Assembly (NCBI GenBank): GCA_039720395.1
Contig: CM077831.1
Span: forward strand, 9,288,333-9,352,332
From: Liquidambar formosana
Lineage: Eukaryota > Streptophyta > Magnoliopsida > Saxifragales > Altingiaceae
Direction of reading: 5' to 3'
Length of the DNA: 64,000 nucleotides
A program made the translations under genes and the position numbers. Numbering within the stretch: position 1 is the stretch's first letter; every line of letters begins with the position of its first letter. This document shows, in pieces, positions 1 through 9,939 of this stretch. The notes under the pieces were generated by a model. The model ran no database searches. It saw nothing but the letters and a program-made list of their open reading frames with translations, and was not told where the DNA came from.

Positions 1-327
1 TGCAGGATTAAGGAAAATTGCTTGAATTTAGGTGTGGTGAAAAGGGAGTGATGAGAGGGTTAACATTAATTAGAAGTTGCCTTAATAGGTTGCATCTGTT
101 TTGGAGTCAATCAATTATTAGCTTGATTGTACAAGCACAATTGGGTGAATTGATGTCTTCATTCCATATAGAGGTGAGGACGTCTTCTATTTAATCTAAA
201 GTTGTAATAAGAGTAGGCAACGAATTGTTTTGTTATCTTTTAGTCTTATTTCAATAATAAGAGAAGGTTTCCCCCTTGAAGAGGGAATTGCTTGTTATCT
301 TGTTGTCTTCTTCCTATGGCCTTATCA
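1..327 (+). repeat. 5' LTR of Gy1 (left edge cut by window)
   Basis: It aligns over its whole length with 4564-4897. It ends in CTTATCA just before a primer-binding-site-like motif. The first few bases, expected to be TGTGCC by comparison with the 3' copy, are outside the window. Confidence 0.88.
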
Positions 328-329
328 TT

Positions 330-341
330 TAGTATCGAAGA
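330..341 (+). other. Degenerate primer binding site of Gy1
   Basis: TAGTATCGAAGA lies three bases after the LTR. It resembles TGGTATCAGAGC, the sequence complementary to the 3' end of initiator tRNA-Met used by many plant LTR elements, with several mismatches. Confidence 0.55.
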
Positions 342-368
342 GGCGGTCTTACCTGTGATCCAACTCTT

Positions 369-1270
369 ATGGCAGAAGGGATTAGATCTCAAGAGACCAG
401 GCGCATGGAGGAGTCTATGTCTATCCGGCAATTAAGAGAGAGTCAAGAGTCTCAAAATGAAGCTCTTAAGGAACTTCGGCAATGGATGGCTGCCATGAAT
501 CTGAAGTATGACCAGCTCGTGTCCCGGCGGGTTGGCTCAGACAATGATCAGGCAGAATCTTCTCGCAACAATGAAAATCAGACAGCTACAGCCCGTAAAT
601 CAATCCAAGCTCGTTATGCAAAAATTGATTTCCCTTGATTCGGTGGTGATAATCCCTGCAGATGGGTGTATAAATGTGAGCAGTTCTTTAATTACCATGG
701 CATCGCAGAGGAAGACAAGGTGTACTTCGCTTCTATTAATTTAGAAGGCAAACCCATTGATTGGTTCCAAAGTTATGAGGCCACCACAGGAATAGTCATA
801 TGGGATCGTTTTTCTAACGATGTCTGAAACCGATTTGGCTTAGGCACGTATGATGATGCTGTGGGGAGAGTCACCAAGCTGAAACAAGTAAGTACTGTCA
901 AGATTTATCAAGAAGAATTTGAATCTCTTATGGGTCATACTAAGGAAACAGCTGGGCTGCCAGCTGAGGTAGGAATGGAGTCATGATGTTTTCTCCCACC
1001 ACCTTAGCCCAGGCCATGAGACTTCCCTTGTTACAGGAAGAAACAATGGAATCAATTCTTAGGAAGGCTCGCACACCTAGCAAGACAGGTGTCAACCACT
1101 CAACAGCCCATGCACCAACAAAAAATTCTCTCTTACCTGTCAAGAAGGTCTCTCAAGCCGAGATGGATGACCGACAAGCCAGGGGGCTGTGTTACTATTG
1201 CGATGAAAGGTACACTACAGGCCACTAATGCAAGAAGCACCAAATTTACTTATTGGGAGGGGAAGAAATA
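369..1270 (+). pseudogene. Gy1 gag (capsid and zinc knuckle), broken
   Basis: The reading frame from ATG 369 starts with a charged, coiled-coil-like stretch (about 60 residues rich in E, Q, R and L). It continues after a single TGA at 636-638 into a typical retrotransposon gag segment: GGDNPCRW, then WFQSYEA, then a KLKQVSTV motif near 880-900. A CCHC-type knuckle follows near 1188-1240 (GLCYYCDERYTTGH, then C after an in-frame TAA). Further stops, for example near 826, and frame changes break it. Gag forms the particle shell in which the RNA is copied. The order gag-knuckle-protease is as expected, and the 5' LTR lies directly upstream. Confidence 0.8.
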
Positions 1271-1329
1271 GTTGAAGAAGATGATATTATTAATTCAGAG
1301 GAGCCCACTGAGGAAGACACTGAAGAAGA

Positions 1330-3497
1330 GCCAGTGATATCAGTCCATGCCATTGCTGGATCGCAATCTAATCAAACCATGCGCATACGAGGCTTCATCA
1401 AGTGACAACCAAGCACCATACTCATTGACTCTGGAAGCACACACAACTTCTTGAATTTACATGTGGCCTAGTGTACTGGTTGTTTGACACAACAAACCAA
1501 ACCCTTGACAGTGGCGGCGGTGGCTAACGGCACTAGAATAGTTAGTAAGGATGCTTGCCAACTTGAATGGGTCATGCAAGGAACCAAATTTCAGGTAGAC
1601 TACCAACTACTTTCATTGGGGGTTTATGACATGGTCCTGGGAGTGCAATGGTCGACTACCCTCGGGACACAATAAAGGATAAATTCCCAATTCCAGTTAT
1701 CAACGAATTGTTGGATGAGTTACATGCGGCCAAATTTTTCTCAAAATTGGACTTGAGATCAAGTTATCACCAAATCCGAGTCTACCCACCTGATGTGCAC
1801 AAGACTGCATTTCACACTCATAAAGGGCACTATGAGTTCTTGGTCATGCCTTTTGGGTTAACCAACGCGCCGGCCACATTTCAAAGTTTAATGCACGAGG
1901 TATTTTGACCCCACTTGCGTCAATTTATTTTGGTGTTTTTTATGATATTCTAGTATACAGCCACAGCTGGGAGGAACACATGACTCACTTAGCCACTACA
2001 TTGGAGATCTTACAAACAAACCAGCTCTATGTTAAGAAATCCAAGTGCAGCTTTGGGAAGCAACAACTTGAATACTTAGGCCAACTAATCTCTGATCAAG
2101 GAGTCTTGGCTGATCCAGAAAAAACAGCAAGCATGACTTCATGGCCTAAACCAACAACGTTGAAAGGATTGAGAGGATTTTTGGGACTCACGGGGTATTT
2201 GCAACTATGGAAAGATTAGCCAACCTCTCACTTCAATGCTTAAGAAGGGAAGTTTCCATTGGACAAGTGAGTCGGAAGATGCCTTTACACGCCTCAAAGA
2301 AGCAATGACTACTACCCCTGTTATTGCTATGCCTGACTTCTCCAAGGAGTTTATGGTAGAATCTAACGCTTCCGGCGTGGGGCTAGCAGCTGTGTTAATG
2401 CAAGAAGGAAGGCCCACTGCCTTTGCCAGCAAAGGATTGTCCAGCAAAAACCTAGGGCTGTCTACTTACAAAAAGGAGCTACTAGTAGTGGCGATTGCAT
2501 TGCGAAAGTGGAGACCATATTTAGCCGGGCGTCACTTCAAAATTAAAACCAATCATCTTAGCCTCAAATATGTGCTCGAGCAGCAAATTAGCACACCCAT
2601 GCAACATCAATGGTTGTCCAAACTAATGGGGTATAATTATGAAATCATGTATCGAAGTGGAAAGGAAAACAAGGCAGCAGAGGCATTGTCTCGTCGAGAA
2701 GAAGAAGCATCCCAAGAAATAAGTGCAGAACAGTTCGGGCATTTAATGGCCCTATCTATGCCAGTTGCCAATTGGCTAGATTCCTTGAAGAAATAATGGC
2801 AACAAGACACACAGCTGCAAACCATTATCCAAGACCTGACCCGCGATCCACAATCGCACCCTGGTTATAGTTGGAAAGCAGGACAGTTTCCATATAAGAA
2901 CAGGCTGGTTATTGGCTCAGCATCAGCTTTGAAGGCGAGTATTCTACTTGAAGCTCATGACGGACCAGCAGGGTCACTCCGGCATCCACAAGACCCTCCA
3001 CCGTATCAAGAGAGGGTTCTTTTGGCCAAACATGAAGCAAGAAATTCGCCAGTACATTGCAGAATGTGATGTTACTGACGTATGTCAGCGCAATAAAGTT
3101 GAAAATGTGGCATCACCTGGGTTGTTGCAACCACTTCCGATTCCACACAGGTGTGGAGTGATATATCCATGGACTTTATCGAAGGTCTTCCCAACTCACA
3201 CAACAAGGAGGTGATATTTGTGGTGGTTAACAGGCTAAGCAAGTATGCCCGTTTCATTCCCACATGTCACCCATACTTGGCCATAGATGTTGCCCAACTC
3301 TTCATGGACCACATCTTCAAATTACATGGTATGCCTTCCACCATTGTGAATGATCGTGACCGGGTCTTCACGAGTTCCTTCTGGGAAGGATTGTTTCAAT
3401 TACAAGGGACCCAACTTTGTAAAAGCTTTGCTTACCACCCTAGTCTGATGGCCAAACTGAAGACGTCAACAGATGTGTTGAACTATAATTTCTAAGA
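1330..3497 (+). pseudogene. Gy1 pol: protease, RT, RNase H, integrase core
   Basis: The protease active-site motif LIDSGSTHNF is at about 1418-1450. At about 1650 the frame jumps from the end of protease (VLGVQW) straight into the middle of RT (KDKFPIPVI), so the protease-RT linker and N-terminal RT are deleted. RT motifs [12 protein letters not shown] and [14 protein letters not shown] are clear (1648-1908), but the catalytic FDD box reads YD near 1940. RNase H (2236-2796) has lost two acidic sites: the expected DAS reads NAS and the expected TDH reads TNH. Integrase (2948-3497) shows the H-H-C-C zinc region and two catalytic aspartates (MDFIEG, NDRDRVF). The segment that should carry the glutamate is cut by the insert at 3500. 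Confidence 0.85.
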
Positions 3498-3499
3498 AC

Positions 3500-3840
3500 A
3501 ATACAAAGGTATGTATTTGAATCATCTATAAATTGTTACATGACATTTTGTAATTATATATTTAAAAATAAATGTTTAATTAATGTCGTATCCCCAATGT
3601 GTCATGTCCTAAATTTTGAGGATTTGCTGTGTCCGCGTCGTGTCGTATCCGTGTCTATGCTTCTTATTAAATAAGTTATACCAACTCAATGCATTGGACG
3701 TTGTACTCCATGTATTGGCTCCATGTACCTCATAACCCACCAATGATTGTTTAACTTATATCAGCACGTTTTTACCTGATTGATCATCTCCTATATATAT
3801 GGTTCTTACATAAGTTATATCAGCACCACGTGAAGAACTC
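3500..3840. other. Foreign AT-rich insert inside Gy1 integrase
   Basis: This 340-bp stretch has no coding match and separates the integrase core from its C-terminal part. It contains a GTGTCC/GTGTCGT-type motif near 3630-3655, of a kind common in dispersed plant repeats, and two similar TAAGTTATA-CA segments near 3670 and 3811. No clear terminal inverted repeat or target duplication was found, so its class is open. Confidence 0.45.
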
Positions 3841-3843
3841 ATT

Positions 3844-4530
3844 ATGACAAACATGAGATATAGTGTACTTCACTACACCGTATTATTTACTTTAGAAATA
3901 TATCTAACCCCATCTGAAGTGGTTTATGGCCAACCACCCCCATCAGTTCAAATGTACATGCTAGGGGATTCCAATATTGCAGCAGTCGACCAAGGACTAC
4001 AAGATAGAGATGCTACAATATGGTCGATGCTACAATATGGTCGCTCAGGGAAAATTTATCTCAAGCATAACATCGCATAAGACAAATTGAACGCTCGTTT
4101 GAACAACAAAACAAGATGAGATGGTGTTCTTACGTCTCCAACCTTATCGACAATCTTCAGTTGCTATGAGGAAAAATCAAAAGCTAGCCACAAGGTATTA
4201 TGGTCCATTTCATGTCCTACAGAGAGTTAGTCAAGTCACATATAAGCTGGAACTGCCACCATCTTGTAGAATACACCCAGTCTTTCATGTCTCCTGTTTA
4301 AAGAAGAAAATTGGTGTGCGAGCAGTTACCCAATCCGAGCTGCCACCTGTGGGAGATGAAGGACAAATACGGCTTGAACCTGTAAGCATTTTGGACCAGC
4401 GCATATTGAAGAAAAGAAACCAGGCAGTGACTCAAAGTTTTGGTTCATTGGTCCGATTCTTTTCATGAGGATGCCACATGGGAGGGCTGGGACCTATTAC
4501 AGACACGATTTTCTCAGTTTCAACCTTGAG
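3844..4530 (+). pseudogene. Gy1 integrase C-terminus and chromodomain
   Basis: The segment resumes with PSEVVYGQPPPS, the usual motif after the integrase core in plant chromoviruses. It continues with LQPYRQSSVA, KLATRYYGPFHVLQRV and HPVFHVSCLKK, the GPF/Y module. After a frameshift, an EDATWEGWDLLQTRF-type stretch at about 4455-4515 matches the end of a chromodomain, which in living elements directs integration to marked chromatin. Frames change at least twice. A short duplicated segment (TACAATATGGTCG) occurs near 4014-4042. Confidence 0.75.
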
Positions 4531-4563
4531 GACGAGGTCTATCTTATGAGGGAGGGATTGAAA

Positions 4564-4897
4564 TGTGCCTGCAAGGATTAAGGAAAATTGCTTGAATGTA
4601 GGTGCTGTGAAAAGGTTGTGATGAGAGGATTGGCATTAATTAGAAGTTGCCTTAATAGTTTGAGTCTGTTTTGGAGTCAATCAATTATTAGCTTGATTGT
4701 AGGGGCACAATTGGGGGAATTGATGTCTTCATTCCATATGGAGGGGAGGACGTCTTCTATTGAATCTAAAGTTATAATAGGAGTAGGCATCGAATTGTTT
4801 TATTATCTTTTAGTCTTATTTCAATAATAAGAGAAGGTTTCCCCTTCGAGGAGGGAATTGCTTGTTATCTTGTTGTCTTCTTCATAGGGCCTTATCA
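4564..4897 (+). repeat. 3' LTR of Gy1 with upstream polypurine tract
   Basis: It starts TGTGCC and ends TTATCA, so it has TG...CA ends. It is preceded by the purine-rich tract GGGAGGGATTGAAA, the usual plus-strand primer site. It matches 1-327 with scattered substitutions. TCCAT follows at the right edge and would be the candidate target duplication if the same bases lie just left of the window. Confidence 0.88.
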
Positions 4898-5171
4898 TCC
4901 ATCAAACCAAAATTATCAAAAGTGCAAAAATCCATATTTTGGATTTCAATTCTTCAAGTAAAAATCTAATTCCTGTTAGTAATAATCATATAAAAATTTA
5001 CCCCAAAAAAAAAAATGCATCAAACCCTATATTGGAAGTAAGAAATTATCAAACCCAAATGGCAAAAAGCAAATACCCAGTTCTACCATTTTAATTCTTC
5101 AAGGAAAAGTCCAATTCCGGAGAACTGACATTCTGTAACATTGCTCAGAGTGGCATGAACTAGAACATATA
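4898..5171. other. Unassigned AT-rich DNA
   Basis: No coding potential or terminal repeats were seen. It contains a near-repeated phrase (AAATTATCAAAAGTGCAAAAA / AAATTATCAAACCCAAATGG) at about 4909 and 5041, compatible with host non-coding DNA. Confidence 0.3.
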
Positions 5172-5397
5172 GCGTCCGTTTGGTTACTGAGAAAACGCAG
5201 GAAAAGGAAAGAAATTTAAGATTACGAATATCAGGATTTAAATTTTTTTCACCTGACTCAATTTAGCCTAATACAACTACCTGGCTTCGTAAGTTCAGGA
5301 TGTCCATTTTTTGGAAAACGACGGAAAACATAAATTACAAGATCTTGATTTCTTTCTTTATCACTTCCCCTGTTTTCTCAGCAATCAAACGAAAGGT
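5172..5397. mobile_element. MITE with imperfect terminal inverted repeats
   Basis: The left end GCGTCCGTTTGGTTACTGAG is answered at the right end by the inverse of GACCTTTCGTTTGATTGCTG, and the match continues for about 10 more bases with some mismatches. Size (about 226 bp), AT-rich core and lack of coding fit a miniature inverted-repeat element. No target duplication was clear. It lies just downstream of the possible leftward first exon at 5537-5575, so it would be in that gene's first intron. Confidence 0.5.
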
Positions 5398-5462
5398 CAC
5401 TACAGAAGAAAATGCATCATGCTTTAAACTAAATTGAATAATGAGATATATTCAACTACTAA

Positions 5463-5464
<2 letters not shown>

Positions 5465-5507
<43 letters not shown>

Positions 5508-5508
5508 A
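5465..5508. repeat. (GA)n microsatellite
   Basis: About 22 AG dinucleotides with one CG interruption. It lies just downstream of the candidate splice donor of the leftward exon at 5537. Confidence 0.95.
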
Positions 5509-5536
5509 TGAGAATAAATTTGAAGGAGTAATATAC

Positions 5537-5575
5537 CTGGTTCGTCTCGCCGTTGGTGGAACTGGGCGGTGCCAT
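5537..5575 (-). CDS. Possible first coding exon of a leftward host gene
   Basis: On the minus strand an ATG at 5575 opens 13 codons (MAPPSSTNGETNQ) that end in CAG followed directly by GTATAT, a good plant splice donor. The higher GC content, the Pro/Ser-rich start and the following intron-like AT-rich DNA with a GA microsatellite and a MITE look like the start of a real gene transcribed to the left, divergent from the RUS gene. No downstream exon can be named. If real, its next exon would be within or beyond the Gy1 insertion. It may equally be chance, so this is only a lead. Confidence 0.3.
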
Positions 5576-5881
5576 GATCTCTTTCTGCAGATCTGTGAGA
5601 AGTGGATCATCAACTGATATATCATATATGTAAGGGGTGCAACTTGGATCGCGGAAAACGAGTTCGGTTTGAACGCTATCTGCGTCCGGATTTGGTGCAT
5701 GAGAAATTTAGTAGGCGGCCGTAGTGCCTTCGGATCGCGACACTTGGCCAAAAAATGAGATCCATGGCTGTGGCGAAAAACACACCAAAACCAAGTCGTT
5801 TAGGCGCTGCAAACCGCACCGTTAACGGCGTGAGGCCTTAACTCTTCAGTTCGGATAAGTGTTTCAAGGAAAGCAATGGGT

Positions 5882-6175
5882 TTATGCTTTTGCGAGATGT
5901 TCTGTGTTTAGTGGGATTTCCGATTCAAGGTATGTGTGCAGTTGCGGATAACCGTCGACTTCATCCATGGAGGAGGATTCGATGAGGTTGCAGCCTGTTA
6001 CGATCCTTATGTTTTCCTGGGTAAACTCATCCTTGAAGATCGTCTTTGCAAGGAGAGGATGCCTAAGAACTAATATACATATGGTTAAGTCAATACTTAA
6101 TCGATATAGGACATTAGGATCGAAACACTGCCCACGAGCTCGCTCTTGATCGATAGATATTTCACAGTGATTCAT
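5882..6175 (-). CDS. Unrecognised 97-codon open frame
   Basis: The frame runs from ATG 6175 to the stop at 5882. Its composition is protein-like, with no low complexity and motifs such as RHPLLAKTIFKDEF and TGCNLIESSSMDEVDGYP. I do not recognise a family, and no splice signal or start context decides the matter. It lies between the candidate leftward exon and the MITE at 6718 and could be a fragment of the same ancient locus or a chance frame. Confidence 0.2.
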   Translation of the reverse strand: MNHCEISIDQERARGQCFDPNVLYRLSIDLTICILVLRHPLLAKTIFKDEFTQENIRIVTGCNLIESSSMDEVDGYPQLHTYLESEIPLNTEHLAKA

Positions 6176-6717
6176 TGAAGGTCAGCGGTGGCACCCATAA
6201 CCCCCTCCTCTCTCTCCCTCGACCTGAGTTCACCGCCGGCATACAGAGATCGTCGAAACCTCGCCGGTGGTCTTCATCAGGGTTTGTTGGGGCTGTGCAT
6301 GGATAAAGGAAGGCACCACAGTGATTCATGGAAAATGAAAAAAAAAATATGGGTTTGTTGTGGTTGTGCAGTTGTGCCATGGATCGGACCATGGTATTGG
6401 GGAAGAAGAAAGCAACGTTTTGCCCCTGACGAAAGGGCTAATGCCCAACGGCGTTAAGCGAGTTGAGCATTTTGCACCAAACGACTGTGTTGGTTGCATT
6501 TTAGGCGTGACTGTCCAAGGCTGCCTTGCGCCATGTTCCGTGATCGGAAGGCACTACAGCGCCTCTGTGTGTTTCTCTTCTACAGAACCAAATCCGGACA
6601 CATTGGATGACTATTAGCATTATCTTTCAAACTAATTTTTTTAGAGTAACTCTATAGTTAATGGGTAGATTTTGAATGATTTATTTTTAGAATTTTGGAT
6701 TTGAGTTTGCACCCTAA

Positions 6718-7006
6718 GGCTCTATTTGGTTCGCGGATTTTACGATGGAAAGGAAAAAAAATTTGATTAATTTGATATATTTTCCCTGTTTTCCGGTATA
6801 TTTTCCAATCTATTTTTTTTCCAGTATATTATCAAAAATTTGATTAATTTGATAATTTAAAAGGAAAATAAAACCCCCTGTTTTCCGGTATATTTTCCAG
6901 TATATTTTTTTTCCATCTATTTTTTCTTTGTAACCAAACAAGAGAAACCAAATTCCCTCAAATTTTTTTTCCTTTCCATCGTAAAATCCGCGAACCAAAT
7001 AGAGCC
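6718..7006. mobile_element. MITE with long perfect inverted ends
   Basis: The first about 46 bases (starting GGCTCTATTTGGTTCGCGG) reappear exactly inverted at the end (finishing CCGCGAACCAAATAGAGCC). Within the 289 bp, the phrase CCTGTTTTCCGGTATATTTT occurs twice, showing an internal duplication. There is no coding. No matching target duplication is seen at the borders, so the superfamily is open. Perfect long ends suggest a fairly recent insertion. Confidence 0.75.
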
Positions 7007-7250
7007 ATTTTTAGGTTTCCCTTTTTTGAAAATTTCCTTTTTATTAAAGTTTTCCTTTTCTCAAACTTTCATTCTTGTTAGTTTTCCTTCTTTCTCAAAT
7101 TTCCTTTTTCTTAAACTTTCATCTTTCTCAATATTTCTTTTTCTCAAGGCCTCCCCTTTAAAGAAAAATATTTTTTTTGATTAATATGGAAAACTTAAGA
7201 ATTATGGTAGTTTTTTATAAAAAGAATAGCCCTCCATTCGAATTATGTAG
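7007..7250. other. Polypyrimidine low-complexity stretch
   Basis: Runs of TTTCC/TTTTCTC repeat irregularly. No gene or element end is visible. Confidence 0.5.
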
Positions 7251-8730
7251 ACTTCGATTCTTATTAGGCAACTAACAAGATACGTAGGGGCTTAGCTAAG
7301 TATCCTCAGTTTTCATTTTTATCTTTTATTTTGTTTATTCTATTCTTCTATATTCTATTGTTTATATTTTATTTTTTTTCATTCTTTTTATTCTCATATC
7401 TTGTTTTATTATTGCTTTAAGCTTTCTTTTCTTATTATTCTATTGTATATTTCTTGTGATTGATAGTGGATGTGAATTGATATTTAATTGATAGACATGT
7501 TGTCTTTTATTGATTATTATTGATTTGTATGTAATTAAGATATTAAATTAGTCCAATTAAATTAAAAACCAACTTAGGCGATGTGGGTGCCTATGGGCTT
7601 GTTTCAGAATTTTCCTATATTGTAACTTAGTCACCAAATCCAATTTTTGGTTTGTAACCTTTTGCCTTTCTTTTTAAAAATGGAGTTACACTTGTTTTTT
7701 TGGAAATGAAAATGTTTTTTATGCTTTTTCTCGTTCCTTAAAAATGAGGTGGCGACTCTTTGTTTTCATATGAATTTGTGTGGACCAATTTCCTAGGTTT
7801 GGACCTACTCCAAGCACTCACCTGGGTGAATAGGAAACTCTCCATGCGAGGAAAAAGTTCTGACCCGCTCCAAACACCTAAGTAAGGAAAAAACCCTAAC
7901 TCGCTCCAAGCACCCACCTAGGTGAATAAAAAATCCCCATGCGAGGAAAAAGCCATAACTCACTTCAAGCACCCACTTAGGTGAATAAAAACTCCCCATC
8001 TAAGGAAAAAGGTCCTGACTTGCTTCAAGCACTGAATAAAGTCTCGACTAAGAAAAAAACCCTAGCCCTAGTCACTTAAATGGCAAGCAAAGAGTTAAGC
8101 TAATAGGAAAGTGACATCTCTAAAAATCCTAGTCAACAACTAGGCACTCATCATGCTAGTAAAAAGCTAAAGCCTATGAGCAAACTCAGTGACATCTCTA
8201 AGAACTTTGTGGCCTCTCCAAAGGCAAGTCTCGCATTCATCCAATCGACACATTAACAAAATGACTAACTCAATTATACTACTTCCTTCACCCAAGCCAA
8301 TAAGTTTGGCCTTGAAAGTGGGGGCAACTGATGTGGGAGAAAAATTTAGTCCTATATAAGAGCATTACGTGGACTCAAGAAAGTCAACTAATCACCTTCA
8401 CAAGGGATACTATTTAATTAATATTAATTATTCAATAATAAAATTCTAGAGTAAAGGGATTGATATTATCACTTATTAGTGAAGTCCTATTAGGACTCTA
8501 GCTTCCTAATCTGATAAGGAAAGGACACCTACTACAAATATGGAGCTCTATACCATCTAACGTGCGTATAATTTACCTCATACATTCTATGCTTATTCAA
8601 TAGTATCTTACCTAAGCATCAAAGGGACCCACCAATCACTTGAGCGGTACACAAGGGGAGCATGTGAAGACTGTTACAATAGTGAGAGCATGTGAAGACT
8701 ATATCACACAGCTTACACCATGCAACATCT
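7250..8730 (+). mobile_element. Remnant of a Tat-like Ty3/gypsy element, non-coding part
   Basis: A stretch with GATACGTAGGGGC near 7270 and GGTGGCGACTC near 7748 resembles LTR/PBS-side sequence of Tat/Ogre-type elements. It is followed by short tandem repeats (7805-8040) and by AAAGTGGGGGCAAC at about 8322-8335, a typical polypurine tract. TGATGTGGGAGAAA next to it looks like an LTR start, and the LTR runs on until the TA repeat at 8731. No pol frame remains. The class assignment rests on motif memory, not on an alignment. Confidence 0.5.
7805..8040. repeat. Short tandem repeat array, unit about 60 bp
   Basis: Four to five degenerate copies of a unit that begins CCAAGCACCCACCTAGGTGA and continues with GAGGAAAAAG...CTGACTCGCT. 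Copies start near 7810, 7871, 7907, 7965 and 8023; some lack part of the unit. Arrays of this kind near the 3' end are common in Tat/Ogre-type elements. Confidence 0.75.
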
Positions 8731-9714
8731 ATATAATATATATATATAACAGAGGAATGCCTCCTTGTTGATGGCACGTGTCAATTTATGAATTATTATT
8801 TTTTTTTCAAATCACATGATGAATCTGTGAACAGTTAGAGAAAAAGGTAAAATTACCTTTTGGTGACAACTTTCCAATCTAATACCAAAAAATGATAATA
8901 TCTACCAACTTGTTACAAATTAACTGTATACTTACGTCAAAATAATTATCAGTTTTCTTTTTTGTGTATTAAGTTGGAAAAAATCACTAAAACGTAATGT
9001 TCCCAAAAAGAAAGTTACTTTTAGTGACCTCTAGAAAAATTACATTTTTAGTGATCAATTTCCAACTTAAAACCAAAGAAATAATATTCTCTGCCAACTT
9101 GCTACAAATTGACTGTATACATGCTTCAAAAGGACTACTAATGTTTAATTTTTGGTACTAAGTTGAGAAGTGATCACCAAAAGATAAATTCTCTAACTTT
9201 TATTTATTTATTTATTTATTTAAGGTTTTCACTGCTCTTTTTCACTTGGTATAAGTAGATTGACGCTTGATGTATACTTCATATCTCTTTGTTTTTATGT
9301 GGGAGAATCGAAAAACTTACACTGTACAATGTTCAACCTAAACTTAGTAGACTATACCATATTTTTTCGTTTTCTTTATGTCTAAAAATATTGAAAGTAT
9401 AAAATTATAAATAGTTATAATTAGAAATGGAGACAAATAGAGGCAATAATGATTAAAAAAGAAAACGCGACACACCAGAATATGTATTAACATATCAAAT
9501 TGCCTAGAGAACTATAAAAATACTTAAAAAATTGTGCAAATATAATTTTGCCAAACGAGAGGTATTTCAAACTATTAGACCCAAACTAATCTCCATGATG
9601 CACAAATCATTCTCCAGTCTATGCATTCGATAGTGAAGAAACGAAAACACGAATTCAAGATTTATGATTCTTGAGCTGTGATTTTTTTTCATCTGAATTA
9701 CCATCACAAATGTG

Positions 9715-9752
<38 letters not shown>
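8731..9752. mobile_element. Micron-like element, copy A, flanked by (TA)n
   Basis: About 970 bp of AT-rich non-coding DNA (8749-9718) is bounded on both sides by TA dinucleotide runs (8731-8748 and 9719-9752). A second copy with the same ends and the same TA borders is at 26685-27692. Identity is high along the whole length, for example the start AACAGAGGAATGCCTCC and the end CACAAATGTGTAT. Elements lodged in TA microsatellites recall the rice Micron type. Its right edge is about 190 bp upstream of the RUS start codon, so it may form part of the promoter. Confidence 0.7.
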
Positions 9753-9758
<6 letters not shown>

Positions 9759-9900
9759 ATTTTTCACAATATTTATTTTTGCAAACCTTACCCGTGCAAT
9801 CCACTGGTTATAAATTAGTTTATGTATATACCGACGAGAAGTATCTAGTCAGCGCCAGTGCCCGGCAGCTATTTGCTTAGAAAATCAAAATTAAAAAGGC

Positions 9901-9927
9901 ATGTCAGAGAAGGAGGCGGAGCAATAG
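9901..9927 (+). promoter_or_regulatory. Upstream mini-ORF before the RUS start codon
   Basis: An ATG at 9901 gives eight codons and TAG at 9925, twelve bases before the main ATG at 9940. If it lies in the 5' UTR it could lower translation of the main frame. The transcription start is not known. Confidence 0.3.
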
Positions 9928-9939
9928 AGAGGAAGAGGT

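Larger units (their letters stand above)
1..4897 (+). mobile_element. Ty3/gypsy chromovirus, decayed copy (Gy1)
   Basis: The two ends (1-327 and 4564-4897) are near-identical direct repeats. Between them, in order, lie gag, protease, reverse transcriptase, RNase H, integrase and a chromodomain-like tail, which is the Ty3/gypsy order and marks a chromovirus. The right repeat begins six bases before the point matching window position 1, so the true left end lies about 5-6 bases outside the window and the left target duplication cannot be read. Short LTRs (about 334 bp), a total of about 4.9 kb and a zinc knuckle followed by a chromodomain suggest the Reina-type chromoviruses; this is inference. 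Stops, frameshifts, an internal deletion at the protease/RT border and a foreign 340-bp insert show it is dead. Confidence 0.88.

Noticed and set aside
5452..5751. 99-codon minus-strand frame ending in a Ser/Leu repeat
   Set aside because: The end is a read-through of the GA microsatellite, and its frame differs from the candidate exon at 5537-5575.
6188..6617. Overlapping plus and minus frames of 76-89 codons
   Set aside because: No recognisable domain, mutual overlap on both strands, and no splice or start support.
7805..8040. CRISPR-like array
   Set aside because: The repeats are degenerate, with no unique spacers, in eukaryotic DNA next to a retroelement polypurine tract.
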